Origin: Polaromonas sp. CG_9.7
Lineage (GTDB): Bacteria; Pseudomonadota; Gammaproteobacteria; Burkholderiales; Burkholderiaceae_C
Direction of reading: 5' to 3'
NCBI RefSeq assembly: GCF_015752205.1
Contig: NZ_JADOVG010000003.1
Location: 124,001-188,000, forward strand
DNA length: 64,000 bases
Shown here piece after piece: positions 16,833 to 26,610 of the stretch. Each line of letters begins with the position of its first letter. Position 1 is the stretch's first letter. The notes below the pieces were generated by a model. The model saw nothing but the letters and a program-made list of their open reading frames with translations, did no database searches and was not told the DNA's origin. A program made the translations under genes and the position numbers.

Positions 16833-16848
16833 AATTGTGGAGAGCTTT

Positions 16849-17517
16849 ATGGATATCACTGGTTTGACCGGCTTGCTTCAGGACGCCCTGCCGCTGATGC
16901 TCAAAGGCGCGCTGTGGACGCTGCTACTGGCCGTGGCATCGGTTTTTTTCGGCGCCATCATTGGCACGCTGGTGGCCATCACGCGACTGGCCAAGGTGCC
17001 GCTGCTGTCGCAGTTCGCCGCGCTTTATGTCAGTTGCATGCGCGGCACACCGCTGCTGGTGCAACTGTTTGTGATCTATTTTGGCCTGCCCAGCATCGGT
17101 ATCCAGTTTGATCCGATCAGCGCGGGCATTTTGAGTCTCAGCCTGAATGTCGGCGCCTACCTGTCTGAAACGATTCGCGGCGCCATCAACGGCGTGACGC
17201 ATGGCCAGACCAATGCGGCCCTCAGTCTGGGGCTGACGCAAACCCAGGCGATGCGTTATGTGATTGGCCCGCAAGCCCTGCGACTGGCGGTTCCCAGCCT
17301 GTCGAACAGCCTTATCAGCCTCATCAAGGACACCTCGCTGGTGTCGGTGATTGCCGTGGGCGAGTTGATGCTGGCGACCAAGGAAGTGATTGCCACCACC
17401 TTCCAGCCGTTTCCACTCTATCTGGCGGCCGCCGCCATTTACTGGGCCATGAGCGCCTTTTTTGAAACCCTGCAGAAAAAGCTTGAAACCCTCCTGAACC
17501 GGAGCTACTTGCGCTGA
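16849..17517 (+). CDS. Amino acid ABC transporter permease
   Basis: A 222-residue polar amino acid ABC permease (HisM/GlnP type) with about five hydrophobic segments. The EAA-type coupling loop is visible as INGVTHGQTNAALSLGLTQTQAMRYVIGPQALR, together with the SLIKDTSLVSVIAVGELM region. The ATG at 16849 has GGAGAG directly upstream; the GTG at 16837 lies within that ribosome site and is rejected. Binding protein and permease are adjacent, but no ATP-binding subunit follows: the next gene is an unrelated one on the other strand. Confidence 0.92.
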   Translation: MDITGLTGLLQDALPLMLKGALWTLLLAVASVFFGAIIGTLVAITRLAKVPLLSQFAALYVSCMRGTPLLVQLFVIYFGLPSIGIQFDPISAGILSLSLNVGAYLSETIRGAINGVTHGQTNAALSLGLTQTQAMRYVIGPQALRLAVPSLSNSLISLIKDTSLVSVIAVGELMLATKEVIATTFQPFPLYLAAAAIYWAMSAFFETLQKKLETLLNRSYLR

Positions 17518-17527
17518 CCTGGCATGC

Positions 17528-18133
17528 TCAAGCGCCGACCAGGCTGTTGTACGCCCGGCGCGTTTCGGGCGCCACCGCCGCCAGCACCTGTTCATAGGAT
17601 GTTTTTTGCCGGCCCAGCATGCGGGCAGACGCCACAATTTTGGATTTGCAGAACCAGTGGCAGGTGTGTTGCAGCAAAAACAACTCGGCGCTCAGGGTAT
17701 AGGCCTTGTCCCGGGGGCTTCTCTGGTCGGTATTGGTGGCCACGAGTGTGATGCCTTGCGCATGAATGGCCAATGCCTTGCGCAGGTCAAACGTGATGGC
17801 GGGAAACAGCTTGTCGGCAAACGGAATGGCCATCGGCAGCTTGCTGACGCGTGTTTGCTCTTCGTCAAGTTTGGAAAAATCGGCCACAAAACGCTTGAGC
17901 TGGTCGCACAGCGACGCTTCGGTGGCGTCTTGCAGATGCCAGATCTGTTCCCGGCGTATCAAGTCCGTCTCGCCCAATGCGCGCAAGTAACCGTCCGTCA
18001 GGCTTTCCATCTGTTTTTCAATCTGGTATTTCCCGAGATGGCTGCCCAGCAAGGCAATGCGCCCGCGCTGGTATTTCGACTTGAGCATGTGCGCGGCGAT
18101 GGCGACAAACATCGTCAGCATAAAAATATCCAT
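17528..18133 (-). CDS. Conserved-looking protein of unknown function
   Basis: A 201-residue protein that I do not recognise. The first 17 residues are hydrophobic (MDIFMLTMFVAIAAHML) and could be a membrane anchor or uncleaved signal. The rest is soluble and charged, with predicted helices (for example EKQMESLTDGYLRALGETDLIRREQIWHLQ) and the phrase LFLLQHTCHWFCKSKIVASARMLGR near the C-terminus. GC content and codon use match the neighbours, so it is probably a real gene. It converges on the ABC permease gene with only 10 bases between stops. Confidence 0.6.
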   Translation of the reverse strand: MDIFMLTMFVAIAAHMLKSKYQRGRIALLGSHLGKYQIEKQMESLTDGYLRALGETDLIRREQIWHLQDATEASLCDQLKRFVADFSKLDEEQTRVSKLPMAIPFADKLFPAITFDLRKALAIHAQGITLVATNTDQRSPRDKAYTLSAELFLLQHTCHWFCKSKIVASARMLGRQKTSYEQVLAAVAPETRRAYNSLVGA

Positions 18134-18470
18134 GGGTACGGTTTTTTCGGAAAAATTGGAAAGATTAGAAGAATGGAAAGCGTCAAAGCGAATACGGAAG
18201 TGTAGTCACCCTGTGTTTTCGGGCAGCAAAACTGGCCCGGATTGTCGCGTTGCCGTCAGGGCACTGACTTGACGCATATTTTGTGCGCCAATCCAGATGG
18301 TTTTTTTATGGATAAAAACCACCAGCCCCGCCCCAGCTGCCCCAGGTCATCAACGTGATCGGCCGCGTGGCGAAAAACGTGGTTGAAAACCGCCATTTGA
18401 CCCGACAGGTCGTTGAAAGTTCGACGCACATGGCGGCTGAAGCGCGCCGTGCTTCAACACGCCATCGGCT
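18134..18470. other. Intergenic region with a possible broken small gene
   Basis: About 340 bases upstream of the unknown gene and downstream of the efflux outer-membrane gene. ATG at 18309 opens a frame of only 16 codons. A one-base shift would join it to an uninterrupted helix-like stretch reading PQVINVIGRVAKNVVENRHL and onward to about 18470. That hints at a decayed small gene on the plus strand but could be chance. Confidence 0.3.
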
Positions 18471-19988
18471 TCACGGGGCGGGTGACGCGATAGCCGCGCC
18501 CTGCGCCGCGGCCTCCACGTACCAGCCGCCGCCCAACACCTTGTATAACGTGATGCGGTTGACCTGCTCGGACAACGCCAGGACGATCAGGGTTTGCTGC
18601 GCGCTGTAAAGCGAGCGCTGGGCGTCCAGCACCGGCAGGTAACTGTCGGCACCGAGCTTGTAGCGGGCTTGTGAAAGCGTGAAGGCGCGCTGAGTGGCGT
18701 CGCGTAACGATTGCTGGTCCGCCAGGCGTTCGCCCAGCGTGGCGCGGTCAGCCAGCGCATCGGCCACTTCGCGAAATGCGGTTTGCAGCGTTTTCTCGTA
18801 TTGCGCCAGCGCCGTGTCACGCGTCACCTGAGCCACTTGCAGGTTGGCACGGTTGCGGCCGGCATCAAAAATCGGCAGCCGGATCTGCGGTACAAAGCTC
18901 CAAATGCCGCTGCCGCTGCCAAACAGGCCCGCCAGGCCCGAACTGGCCGTGCCGGCCGATGCCGTCAAGCTGATACCGGGGAAAAACGCCGCGCGTGCGG
19001 CGCCAATGCTGGCATAGGAGCCGCGCAACGTGTATTCGGCCGCTTGCACATCGGGACGGTTTTGCAGCACTGAAGACGGCAGGTTGGCAGGCACCGCCAG
19101 CAGCATAGCCGCCGGGGTGGCCTTGAGCCGGTCAACGGTCTGCGTTTCTGGCGCGACTTGCATTGCCCCGTCCGGCAGCATCCCTGGCGGCACCGGCGCG
19201 CCTGCCAGCAAGGCCAGGGCGTTGCGGTCACGTGCCACCTGACGGGTGTATGCGGCCACCTCAACGCGGGCGGAATCCACTGTGGTTTGGGCTTGCGCCA
19301 GCGTCAGGCCCGAACTGGCACCCAGCGCGTGGCTGCGCTTTGTCAGGTCAAACGAAGCCTGGCGGCTGCGCAAGGTGTCTTGCGCCAGTTGCAAAAGCCG
19401 GCCATCGGCGTCCAATGTGAGCCAGGCATTGGCGACTTCGGCCACGAGGCTCAATTGCACGCTGCGGCGGTTTTCTGCCGTCCGAAAGAATTCCTGCAAG
19501 GCAGCGTCATTGAGGTTGCGAACCCGGCCAAAAAAATCGATTTCGTAGCTGCTGAATCCAAGCTGTGCGCTGTACTGGGTGCGGATTGACGAGGCATTGC
19601 CACTGCTGCTCTGGTCCTGACCCCGGGAGCGGCTGCGGCTGCCAACGCCGCTGGCATCGACAGACGGAAACAGGTCGGCGCGCGAAATGCCGTATTGGGC
19701 ACGCGCTTTTTCTATCGTCAAGGCCGCAATCCGCAGGTCACGGTTGTTCTCCAAGGCCAGCGTCACCACTTCGCGCAGCCGGGGCGCTTGCAAAAAGTCG
19801 TTCCAGCCGAGCGTGGACAAGCCCGGCAGCGCTTCGCCATCGGGCATGACCAGCGCGCTGTCGTCAAGCGTGGCCGGAACGGGTAATGCCGGGCTTTCGT
19901 AGGCGGGTGCCAGACTGGCACAACCGGCGAGTGTGGCGATGGCGGCGAGTGCGACGCCACGCCGGGCCGGAATAGCAAAGCGCATCAT
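18471..19988 (-). CDS. RND efflux outer-membrane lipoprotein, NodT/OprM family
   Basis: A 505-residue outer-membrane factor. The N-terminus carries a lipoprotein signal with the lipobox-like ATLAGCASL (Cys about 23), followed by two repeats of the TolC-type helical barrel (LREVVTLALENNRDLRIAALTIEKARAQYGISRADLFPSVDASG, and the RPDVQAAEYTLRGSYASIGAARAAFFPGISLTA half). The start overlaps the stop of the pump gene (ATGA), so it belongs to the mexA-mexB-type operon. This gene is intact, while the pump gene before it is broken. Confidence 0.93.
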   Translation of the reverse strand: MMRFAIPARRGVALAAIATLAGCASLAPAYESPALPVPATLDDSALVMPDGEALPGLSTLGWNDFLQAPRLREVVTLALENNRDLRIAALTIEKARAQYGISRADLFPSVDASGVGSRSRSRGQDQSSSGNASSIRTQYSAQLGFSSYEIDFFGRVRNLNDAALQEFFRTAENRRSVQLSLVAEVANAWLTLDADGRLLQLAQDTLRSRQASFDLTKRSHALGASSGLTLAQAQTTVDSARVEVAAYTRQVARDRNALALLAGAPVPPGMLPDGAMQVAPETQTVDRLKATPAAMLLAVPANLPSSVLQNRPDVQAAEYTLRGSYASIGAARAAFFPGISLTASAGTASSGLAGLFGSGSGIWSFVPQIRLPIFDAGRNRANLQVAQVTRDTALAQYEKTLQTAFREVADALADRATLGERLADQQSLRDATQRAFTLSQARYKLGADSYLPVLDAQRSLYSAQQTLIVLALSEQVNRITLYKVLGGGWYVEAAAQGAAIASPAP

Positions 19989-22900
19989 GCGGCAGTCTCC
20001 GGTGGAGTGGCGGCCTTTTCAGCCGAACGCCTTGAAAAGAAACCGCGAATCAGGAGAAAGAACACCGGCACAAAGAAAATCCCCAGGGCGGTAGAGAAAA
20101 TGATGCCGCCGAGCACGGCCGTACCAATCGCCTGTCGACCGCCCGCCCCGGCGCCTGAGGCAATGGCCAGCGGCAACACACCGAAGCCAAAGGCCAGCGA
20201 AGTCATCAAAATCGGCCGCAGACGCATGCGAACCGATTCCAGCGTGGCGTCAAAGACGTTGCGTCCGGCCGCTTGCAGCTGGGTGGCAAATTCAACGATC
20301 AGGATTGCATTTTTCGAGGCCAGCCCCACGGTGGTCAGCAAGCCCACCTGGAAATACACGTCGTTGGACAAGCCGCGCGTGCCGGTGAACACCAAGGCAC
20401 CCAGAATGCCCAGCGGTACGGCCAGAATCACCGCCAGCGGGATGCTCCAGCTTTCGTACAAAGCCGCCAGGCACAGGAACACGAACAGGATGGAAATGGC
20501 GTACAGCATCGGTGCTTGCGCGCCCGACAAGCGTTCCTGGTAAGACGCGCCTGTCCATTCGTAGCCAATGCCCGTCGGCATTTCCTTCATGATGACTTCA
20601 ATCGCATCCATCGCCACCCCGGTGCTCACGCCAGGCGCGGCGCTGCCCACGAACTCGTAGCTCGGGCTGCCGTTGTAGCGTTGCAGCTGGGGTGAACCAA
20701 AGGTCCATTTCGTCTGGCTGAAGGCAGAGAACGGCACCATTTCGCCCTGCTTGTTGCGAACCGTCCAGGGCCCGATGTCCTTGGGCAGCATCCGGTAAGG
20801 CGCATCGCCTTGGATGTAAACGCGCTTGACGCGGCCATTGTTCAGGAAATCGTCGATGTAAGCACCGCCCAAGGCGCTGGACAACACGTTGTTCACGTCG
20901 GCTGCGGACAAGCCCAGCGCGGCGGCCTTGCGGTCGTCAATGATGACGCTCAACTGCGCCCTGTCATCCAGGTTGTTGCTGCGCATACTGGTTATTTCAG
21001 GACGGTCTTGCGCCAGCGCAAGCAGCTTGTCCTTGGCGTCGATCAGGGCTTGATGGCCCAGGCCATTCAAGTCCTTGAGCTGGAAGTTGAAGCCTGCATC
21101 CGAGCCCAAGCCGCGCACAGCCGGCGGCAGGCTCACAAAGATGCGCGCATCGCGGATCACTTTCAGCTCCTGCGTCGCCTTGCGCGCGATGGCGTCCGCC
21201 GACTGCTCGGGCCGGTGGCGTTCACCCCAGTCGGTCAGCCGAACAAATCCGCGGGCCGAGCTTTGGTCCCCGCCCAGACCGGTGATTGAGTAAAAACTGA
21301 TGACATCGGGCTGCTGGCCAAAGTATTTCTGCACCTCGGCCATCACGACCTGCAAACGCGCATCCGAAGCGCCCGACGGCAAACTGATCTGCACCCTGAC
21401 AAAACCCTGGTCTTCATTGGGCAGAAATGACGTTGGCAATCGCGCGAACATCACGGCCACAACGGCGCACAACAGCAAAAACACCACGACCATGCGCTTG
21501 CTGCGCCGCATCAGCTTGCCCACCAGCCCCTGGTAGCGGTCGGCACTGCGGTCAAAGTGGTGGTTGAATCCGCCAAAGAAACGGTCGCTGAGGCGCAGCA
21601 AGCCCTTGCGCTGCGTGCCCTCATGCGCGGTGTGGTGGCCCTTTTTAACCGGCTTGAGAAAGGTCGCGCACAGGGCCGGTGTCAGCGTCAGCGCGACAAA
21701 CACCGACAACGCCATGGCCGACACGATGGTGATGGAGAACTGGCGGTAGATCACCCCGGTCGAGCCGCCAAAAAACGCCATGGGAATGAACACCGCCGAC
21801 AGCGTGAGGCCGATACCCACCAGCGCCGGGGTGATTTCGCTCATCGATTTGCGCGTTGCCTCCTTCGGCGACAGGCCTTCCTGGCTCATCACGCGCTCTA
21901 CGTTTTCCACCACCACGATGGCATCGTCCACCAGCAGTCCGATGGAAAGAATCATGGCAAACATGGTCAGCGCGTTGATCGAATAGCCCGCTGTCGCCAT
22001 CACGCCAAAGGTGCCCAGCAGCACCACCGGAACGGTGATGGCCGGAATCAGGGTGGCACGCAAGTTCTGCAGGAAAACGAACATCACCAGCACCACCAGA
22101 ATCATCGCTTCCACCAGTGTGACCAGCACGGCCTTGGTCGATGCGCGCACAAAAGGCGTGGAGTCCGAGCTGACGAAGGGCACCAGCCCATACGGGAAAT
22201 AGGGCTGCAATTGTGCAATCCTGGCGTTCACCGCATCGCCGACGGCCATTGCATTGGCGCCATCGGACAGCACCAGGCCAATGCCGGCGCCCGGCTGGCC
22301 ATTCAGGCGTGCGGTGGTTGACAGGTTGTCTGCGCCCAGTTCGACGCGGGCCACGTCCTTGAGCACTACCACGGCGCCGTCAGGGCTTGACTTGAGCAAT
22401 ACGTTGTTGAACTCTTCAACCGTTTTTAGCCGGCTGCGTGCCCAGCTGGCCCGCCGAAACCTGGGCATTCTGGGCATTGATAGCCACGCGCACGTCCGAG
22501 GGCATGAGGGCAAACTTCTCCAGCCTGGCGGGGTCAAGCCAGATGCGCATGGAGTAATTGGTGCCAAACATGCGCACGTCGCCGATCCCGTCGATGCGGC
22601 CAAGAACATCCACCAGATTGCTGGTCAGGTAGTCGCCAATGTCCACCTGGGTGATGCTGGGGTCAGCCGAGGAGAAGGAGATGACCATGAAGTATTCACT
22701 GCCGCCCTTGGTCACGCTCACGCCGCTGTTTTGCACCGCCTCCGGCAGGCGCGACAACGCCTGCTGCAGCTTGTTTTGCACCTGCACCTGGGCCACGTCG
22801 GTGTTGGTGTCCGGGTTGAAGGTCAGCGTGGTGCGCGAGCGGCCCGAGGCATCGCTGCTCGACTCCATGTAGAGCAGGTTGTCCAGCCCGGTGAGTTGCT

Positions 22901-23099
22901 GCTCGATGACCTGGGTGACCGAGTTTTCAACCGCTTCGGCCGAAGCGCCGTTGTAGTTTGCGTTGATGGAAACACGCGGCGGCGCAATGTCGGGGTATTG
23001 CTCGACCGGCAGTGTGCTGATCGATAGCGCGCCAGCCAGCATGATGACGATGGCCAGCACCCACGCAAAAATGGGACGGTTGATGAAAAAATGAGCCAT
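19985..23099 (-). pseudogene. RND efflux pump gene (AcrB/MexB family), disrupted by a frameshifting deletion
   Basis: Two fragments in different frames together cover an HAE1 pump of about 1,030 residues. The first (22416-23099, 227 codons) runs from MAHFFINRPIFAWVLAI to NAQVSAGQLGTQPAKNG and stops. The second (from about 22431 to 19985) resumes at SRLKTVEEFNNVLLK and continues through all later membrane segments to the C-terminus. Compared with the family, about 13-15 residues around the GQQLN...AQ segment are missing, so this is a small deletion plus frameshift, not a single miscall. The sequence AGCCGGC lies at the junction in a position where it would have occurred twice, suggesting slipped-strand deletion. 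Both partner genes are intact. Confidence 0.88.
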
Positions 23100-23112
23100 G
23101 GTGACCAGATCC

Positions 23113-24411
23113 TCAGCGCGCGCCGGATGCAGCGGACGCTGCAGGCATGACCGCTTGCGCTGCTTCTGGAGAACCGGCGCCGGAAGCTTTCGTCACCACC
23201 TCGATTGCCTTGACCGTGTCGCCCGCCTTGATGCGTTGCAGGCCATCCACCACGACACGGTCGCCCGCCACCAGTCCGCTGACCAACTGCCAACGGCTGC
23301 CCACGGCCGCATCCACCTTGATGCGTCGGCGTTCTATCTTGTTGTCCTTGTCGACCAGCAGCACATTGGCATTCCCGGTGGCGTCGCGGGTCACGCCTTG
23401 CTGCGGCACCAGCAGGGCCTGCTCGTTCACGCCAGCCTCCAGCACCGCGCGCACATACATGCCCGGCATCAGCAAGCCCTGGGGATTGGGCACCACGGCG
23501 CGCAGGGTGACAGCGCCAGTGCCCGGGTTCACGTTGACGCCGGAAAACTGCAGTTTGCCAGGATGTTGGTAAACGCTGCCATCCTCGAATTTCAGGGTGA
23601 TGCGTGCTGAAGCAGCATCGCTGCGCTGGAAACGTCCGCTGGCCATGTCACTTTTCAGCCGCAGCACTTCAGTGCTGGACTGCGTGACGTCGACATACAG
23701 CGGGTCAAGCTGCGACACCGTGGTCAGCGCCGCCGCCTGGTTGGCCGTCACCAGCGCGCCTGGCGTGACACTGGACGTGGTGGTGCGCCCTGAAATGGGG
23801 GCAACGATGCGCGTGTAGCTCAGGCTGATGCGCGCATTTTCCACCGCCGCCCTGGCCACGGCCACGTCGGAACGCGCCAGCACCAAAGCGGCCTGGCTGT
23901 CGTCGTCGACCTGGCGGCTGATGGCGTCGATCTTTACCAGTTCGGCATTGCGCCTGGCCGTTGCCTCGGCAGCGCCCACGGCCGCCTGGACCTTGGCCAG
24001 CGAAGCCTGCGCGCTGGCTTGCGCCGCCTGGTAGCTGGCGGCGTCGAGCTGGTACAGCACCTGGCCCGCCTTGACCAGCGCGCCTTCGGTGAACAGCCGC
24101 TTTTGCACGATGCCGCCCACCTGCGGGCGGATTTCGGCGCTTAAAAAGGCACTGGTACGGCCAGGCAATTCGGTGGTGATGGTCTGGCGTTCGGGCTGCA
24201 GCGTGACGACGCCAACCTCCACCGGGCCGGACGGTGCGGGAGCTGCCGCCTTGTCAGAACAAGCCGTCAGTGCGCCGGCCAGTGCCAGCACGGCCACAAC
24301 AGGGCGCCAGCAACACGTGGTGGACTGGAGCGAGCGGGGTTTGGGAAAGCGTGAAGATTGAAGCAAGTTAGAGGTCCGGCAGTCAGCGCGGAAAAGGAAA
24401 AGGTTCCACAC
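23113..24411 (-). CDS. RND efflux periplasmic adaptor, AcrA/MexA family
   Basis: A 432-residue membrane fusion protein bridging pump and outer-membrane channel. A lipoprotein-like signal ends at Cys51 (LALAGALTACSDK). Next come the lipoyl half-motif (RTSAFLSAEIRPQVGGIVQKRLFTEGALVKAGQVLYQLD), the alpha hairpin and the RIVAPISGRTT segment with beta-barrel domains. No ATG start exists in the frame. The GTG at 24411 and a TTG near 24366 are the candidates and neither has a clear ribosome site, so the first 20-30 residues are uncertain. It is the first gene of the operon with the broken pump. Confidence 0.9.
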   Translation of the reverse strand: MWNLFLFRADCRTSNLLQSSRFPKPRSLQSTTCCWRPVVAVLALAGALTACSDKAAAPAPSGPVEVGVVTLQPERQTITTELPGRTSAFLSAEIRPQVGGIVQKRLFTEGALVKAGQVLYQLDAASYQAAQASAQASLAKVQAAVGAAEATARRNAELVKIDAISRQVDDDSQAALVLARSDVAVARAAVENARISLSYTRIVAPISGRTTTSSVTPGALVTANQAAALTTVSQLDPLYVDVTQSSTEVLRLKSDMASGRFQRSDAASARITLKFEDGSVYQHPGKLQFSGVNVNPGTGAVTLRAVVPNPQGLLMPGMYVRAVLEAGVNEQALLVPQQGVTRDATGNANVLLVDKDNKIERRRIKVDAAVGSRWQLVSGLVAGDRVVVDGLQRIKAGDTVKAIEVVTKASGAGSPEAAQAVMPAASAASGAR

Positions 24412-24754
24412 AAAAGAAATGAGTTTTGCCGGGAATCACCCTGCCCTCCAAGGCTGGAGGAATATTGAATGCTGCGATTCCTGGGGGTCATCGCGCCGGG
24501 TGCTATCGCCGGCTATTTTAATGATCCCATGTAATCTCCCGTGTTGGCTCACCGTTGATTTTTGAGGTTATTTCTTTTGCTTCAGCTCTTCGCGCGCATT
24601 GTCATGGCTCGAACCCGGCATTGCGGCCCAAATTGTGTTGGCTGCCCGACAAAACTGTCCGGGAACGGCTGGCATCCATGCGGCTTGCCAATGGCGACCG
24701 ATTTATACCGTCTGGCGCGGGAGGCAGCGCTAAAGCTGACATGTACAACGATTT
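24412..24754. other. Intergenic region upstream of the efflux operon
   Basis: About 340 bases between the divergent side of mexA-like gene and a repeat copy. No regulator gene and no convincing open frame lie here; it presumably carries the efflux operon promoter. A GC-rich imperfect palindrome around GCGCCGGGTGCTATCGCCGGC (near 24495) was noted but not assigned. Confidence 0.45.
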
Positions 24755-24819
24755 AAAGCTATCAATTAAATAGCTTCTTGCTCCCGTCCAGCATGCGCAA
24801 ATGGCATTTTTTACTTGAA
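24755..24819 (+). repeat. Interspersed repeat copy 3
   Basis: AGCTATCAATTAAATAGCTT core followed by CTTGC, a spacer, TGCGCAAATGGC and a T-run; same family as 9305-9366. It lies just past the stop of the acyltransferase gene. Confidence 0.65.
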
Positions 24820-24840
24820 TTTATTGCATTGCACGGCGCA

Positions 24841-25932
24841 TCAGGCCGCAAAGCGAAATTTGAACCGGAAGGAATACAGCGAAGCCCTGGATTCAACGTT
24901 TCGGTACAACACACGGCCCGCGCCCAACGACAGTGCAAACGCCGCCAGCAAACCCGCCCCATTGGCCAGCAAATCCGCAGGCCAAAACTGGCTGACCACC
25001 GCATTGACCAGCAGGCAGACCGGAAAGTGAATCAGGAAAATTGAATACGACATTTGCCCCAGTCTGGCCAGTTGCCGCTGCGGCCAGCGTGGCGCGCCTG
25101 GCCCTGAAGCCATGCGTTGCAAGAACACCAGCCCGAACGCCACGACCAGCGCCACCAGCAGCCGTCCCCTGAAATCCAGCAGCAACGCGCTGCCGGCCAG
25201 CAAGCCGATGCCCAGCAGCCACTCCCGACGCCGACCTGAATTTGCGGCCCAGAAAGCCAGCATGCCCAAGCCATAAGCGCCAAAGAAATACACCCCGGCC
25301 GTGTCCCAGCGGCTGTGGTTGTTGAACAGGAACAACGACGCTGCGCAAACGATCACCGTCAACATCAGCCCCGGCGCAACCGGCCAGACCAGCAAGCCCG
25401 GCCAGCGCCGCTCCAGCCGTCGCGACAGGCTGAACAGCAGCACCGCCATCGCAAACAACTGGAAATCAATCGCCACATACCAGACGCCGGCGGACAAGCC
25501 TTCAAACGCCAGCAGGTCCTGCAGCAGCAGCCCATGCGCCAGCAACTGGAACAGCGTCGGCGCCGATGGCAGCGACGCATGGTCAAACCACGGGCGCACC
25601 AGCGCCGCCACGGCAACGCTCGCCGCCACCGCCACCAGATAAGGCAGCACCAGCCGCCGGTAGCGGCGCGCCATCAAGCGGCCCGGCGACGCATAGGTCG
25701 CCTGCCCTTGCGGCGCCAGCGACCTGGCCGCCAGAAAGCCGCCTATGACCAGAAACACCTGAACGGCCATGCGGCCGTAGTCATACAGCCAGTCGGTCAG
25801 CGCGGGCGCATGGGGATACAGCACATCCGACATCGGCCCGTAAAAAGCCAGGTGGTGCCAGATGATGAGCACACAGGCCAGCCCCTTGAGCGCGTCAATG
25901 CCGGGTTGACGCAGGTGAACAGGCCGGCCCAT
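24841..25932 (-). CDS. Acyltransferase-3 family membrane protein (OafA type)
   Basis: A 363-residue protein with about ten hydrophobic segments and the acyltransferase-3 hallmarks. These are GIDALKGLACVLIIWHHL near the N-terminus with the essential His in the WHH motif, then VFLVIGGFLAARSL, RRYRRLVLPY and, near the C-terminus, YSIFLIHFPVCLLV. The family transfers acetyl or other acyl groups to surface polysaccharides, lipids or exported molecules. No glycan biosynthesis genes are adjacent, so the acceptor is unknown. It is followed on the same strand by a thioesterase gene upstream of it. Confidence 0.87.
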   Translation of the reverse strand: MGRPVHLRQPGIDALKGLACVLIIWHHLAFYGPMSDVLYPHAPALTDWLYDYGRMAVQVFLVIGGFLAARSLAPQGQATYASPGRLMARRYRRLVLPYLVAVAASVAVAALVRPWFDHASLPSAPTLFQLLAHGLLLQDLLAFEGLSAGVWYVAIDFQLFAMAVLLFSLSRRLERRWPGLLVWPVAPGLMLTVIVCAASLFLFNNHSRWDTAGVYFFGAYGLGMLAFWAANSGRRREWLLGIGLLAGSALLLDFRGRLLVALVVAFGLVFLQRMASGPGAPRWPQRQLARLGQMSYSIFLIHFPVCLLVNAVVSQFWPADLLANGAGLLAAFALSLGAGRVLYRNVESRASLYSFRFKFRFAA

Positions 25933-25996
25933 CAGGCCAGCAGACGCTGGCGCGCGGGTTCAGATGGGCGCAGGCGCCGGGCAATAAAAACAGCGT

Positions 25997-26482
25997 TCAC
26001 GCGGGCTTGGCGGTCAACACCTGCCGCCGCAGTTCAAACTCCCGACGCAGCTCGCGGCGGATTTTGGCGTCGGCGTAACGGCGAATCTGGTCAGGCGTTT
26101 CGGGTTCGAGCGGCGCAATGGCTTTTGGCTTGCCGTATTCGCCCACGGCGACCATGGTGAAAAAGCAGCTGTTGGCATGCCGCACACTCTGGCCCCGGAT
26201 GTTTTCAGTGATCACCTTCACGCCCACTTCCATCGACGTGTTGCCGGTGTAGTTGACCGACGCCAAAAATGTCACCAGCTCGCCCACATGGATCGGCTCG
26301 CGGAACATGACCTGATCGACCGACAGGGTGACAACGTACTCGCGTGCGTAGCGGCTGGCGCAGGCATACGCCACTTGGTCGAGCAATTTGAGAATGGTGC
26401 CGCCGTGGACATTGCCGGAAAAGTTGGCCATGTCGGGGGTCATCAGCACGGTCATGCTGAGTTGGTGATTGGGGAGGGACAT
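25997..26482 (-). CDS. Hotdog-fold acyl-CoA thioesterase
   Basis: A 161-residue cytosolic thioesterase resembling the YciA/acyl-CoA hydrolase group, which cleaves acyl-CoA to free acid and CoA. Visible features are MANFSGNVHGGTILKLLDQVAY (the helix with the catalytic Asp/Asn region), VVTLSVDQVMFREPIHVGEL and the VRHANSCFFTMVAV strand that closes the hotdog. An Arg/Glu-rich helix forms the C-terminus. Substrate length preference cannot be inferred. It fits the fatty/organic acid theme of the genes upstream. Confidence 0.88.
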   Translation of the reverse strand: MSLPNHQLSMTVLMTPDMANFSGNVHGGTILKLLDQVAYACASRYAREYVVTLSVDQVMFREPIHVGELVTFLASVNYTGNTSMEVGVKVITENIRGQSVRHANSCFFTMVAVGEYGKPKAIAPLEPETPDQIRRYADAKIRRELRREFELRRQVLTAKPA

Positions 26483-26610
26483 GCAGGGCGTTGGAAAATG
26501 GAAAGCGCGATGTTACAGGTGATTACTGTGTTTGGATTCGAAAAACCGGCGAATAAGCACTACCGACTTATCCGCCCCCAAAGACAAAACCCTTCCCTAT
26601 CAGCGCTCAG

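Noticed and set aside
19985-23099. Two separate efflux genes instead of one broken pump gene
   Set aside because: The fragments correspond to consecutive parts of a single RND pump, the second has no start at a domain boundary, and neither alone could form the trimeric pump.
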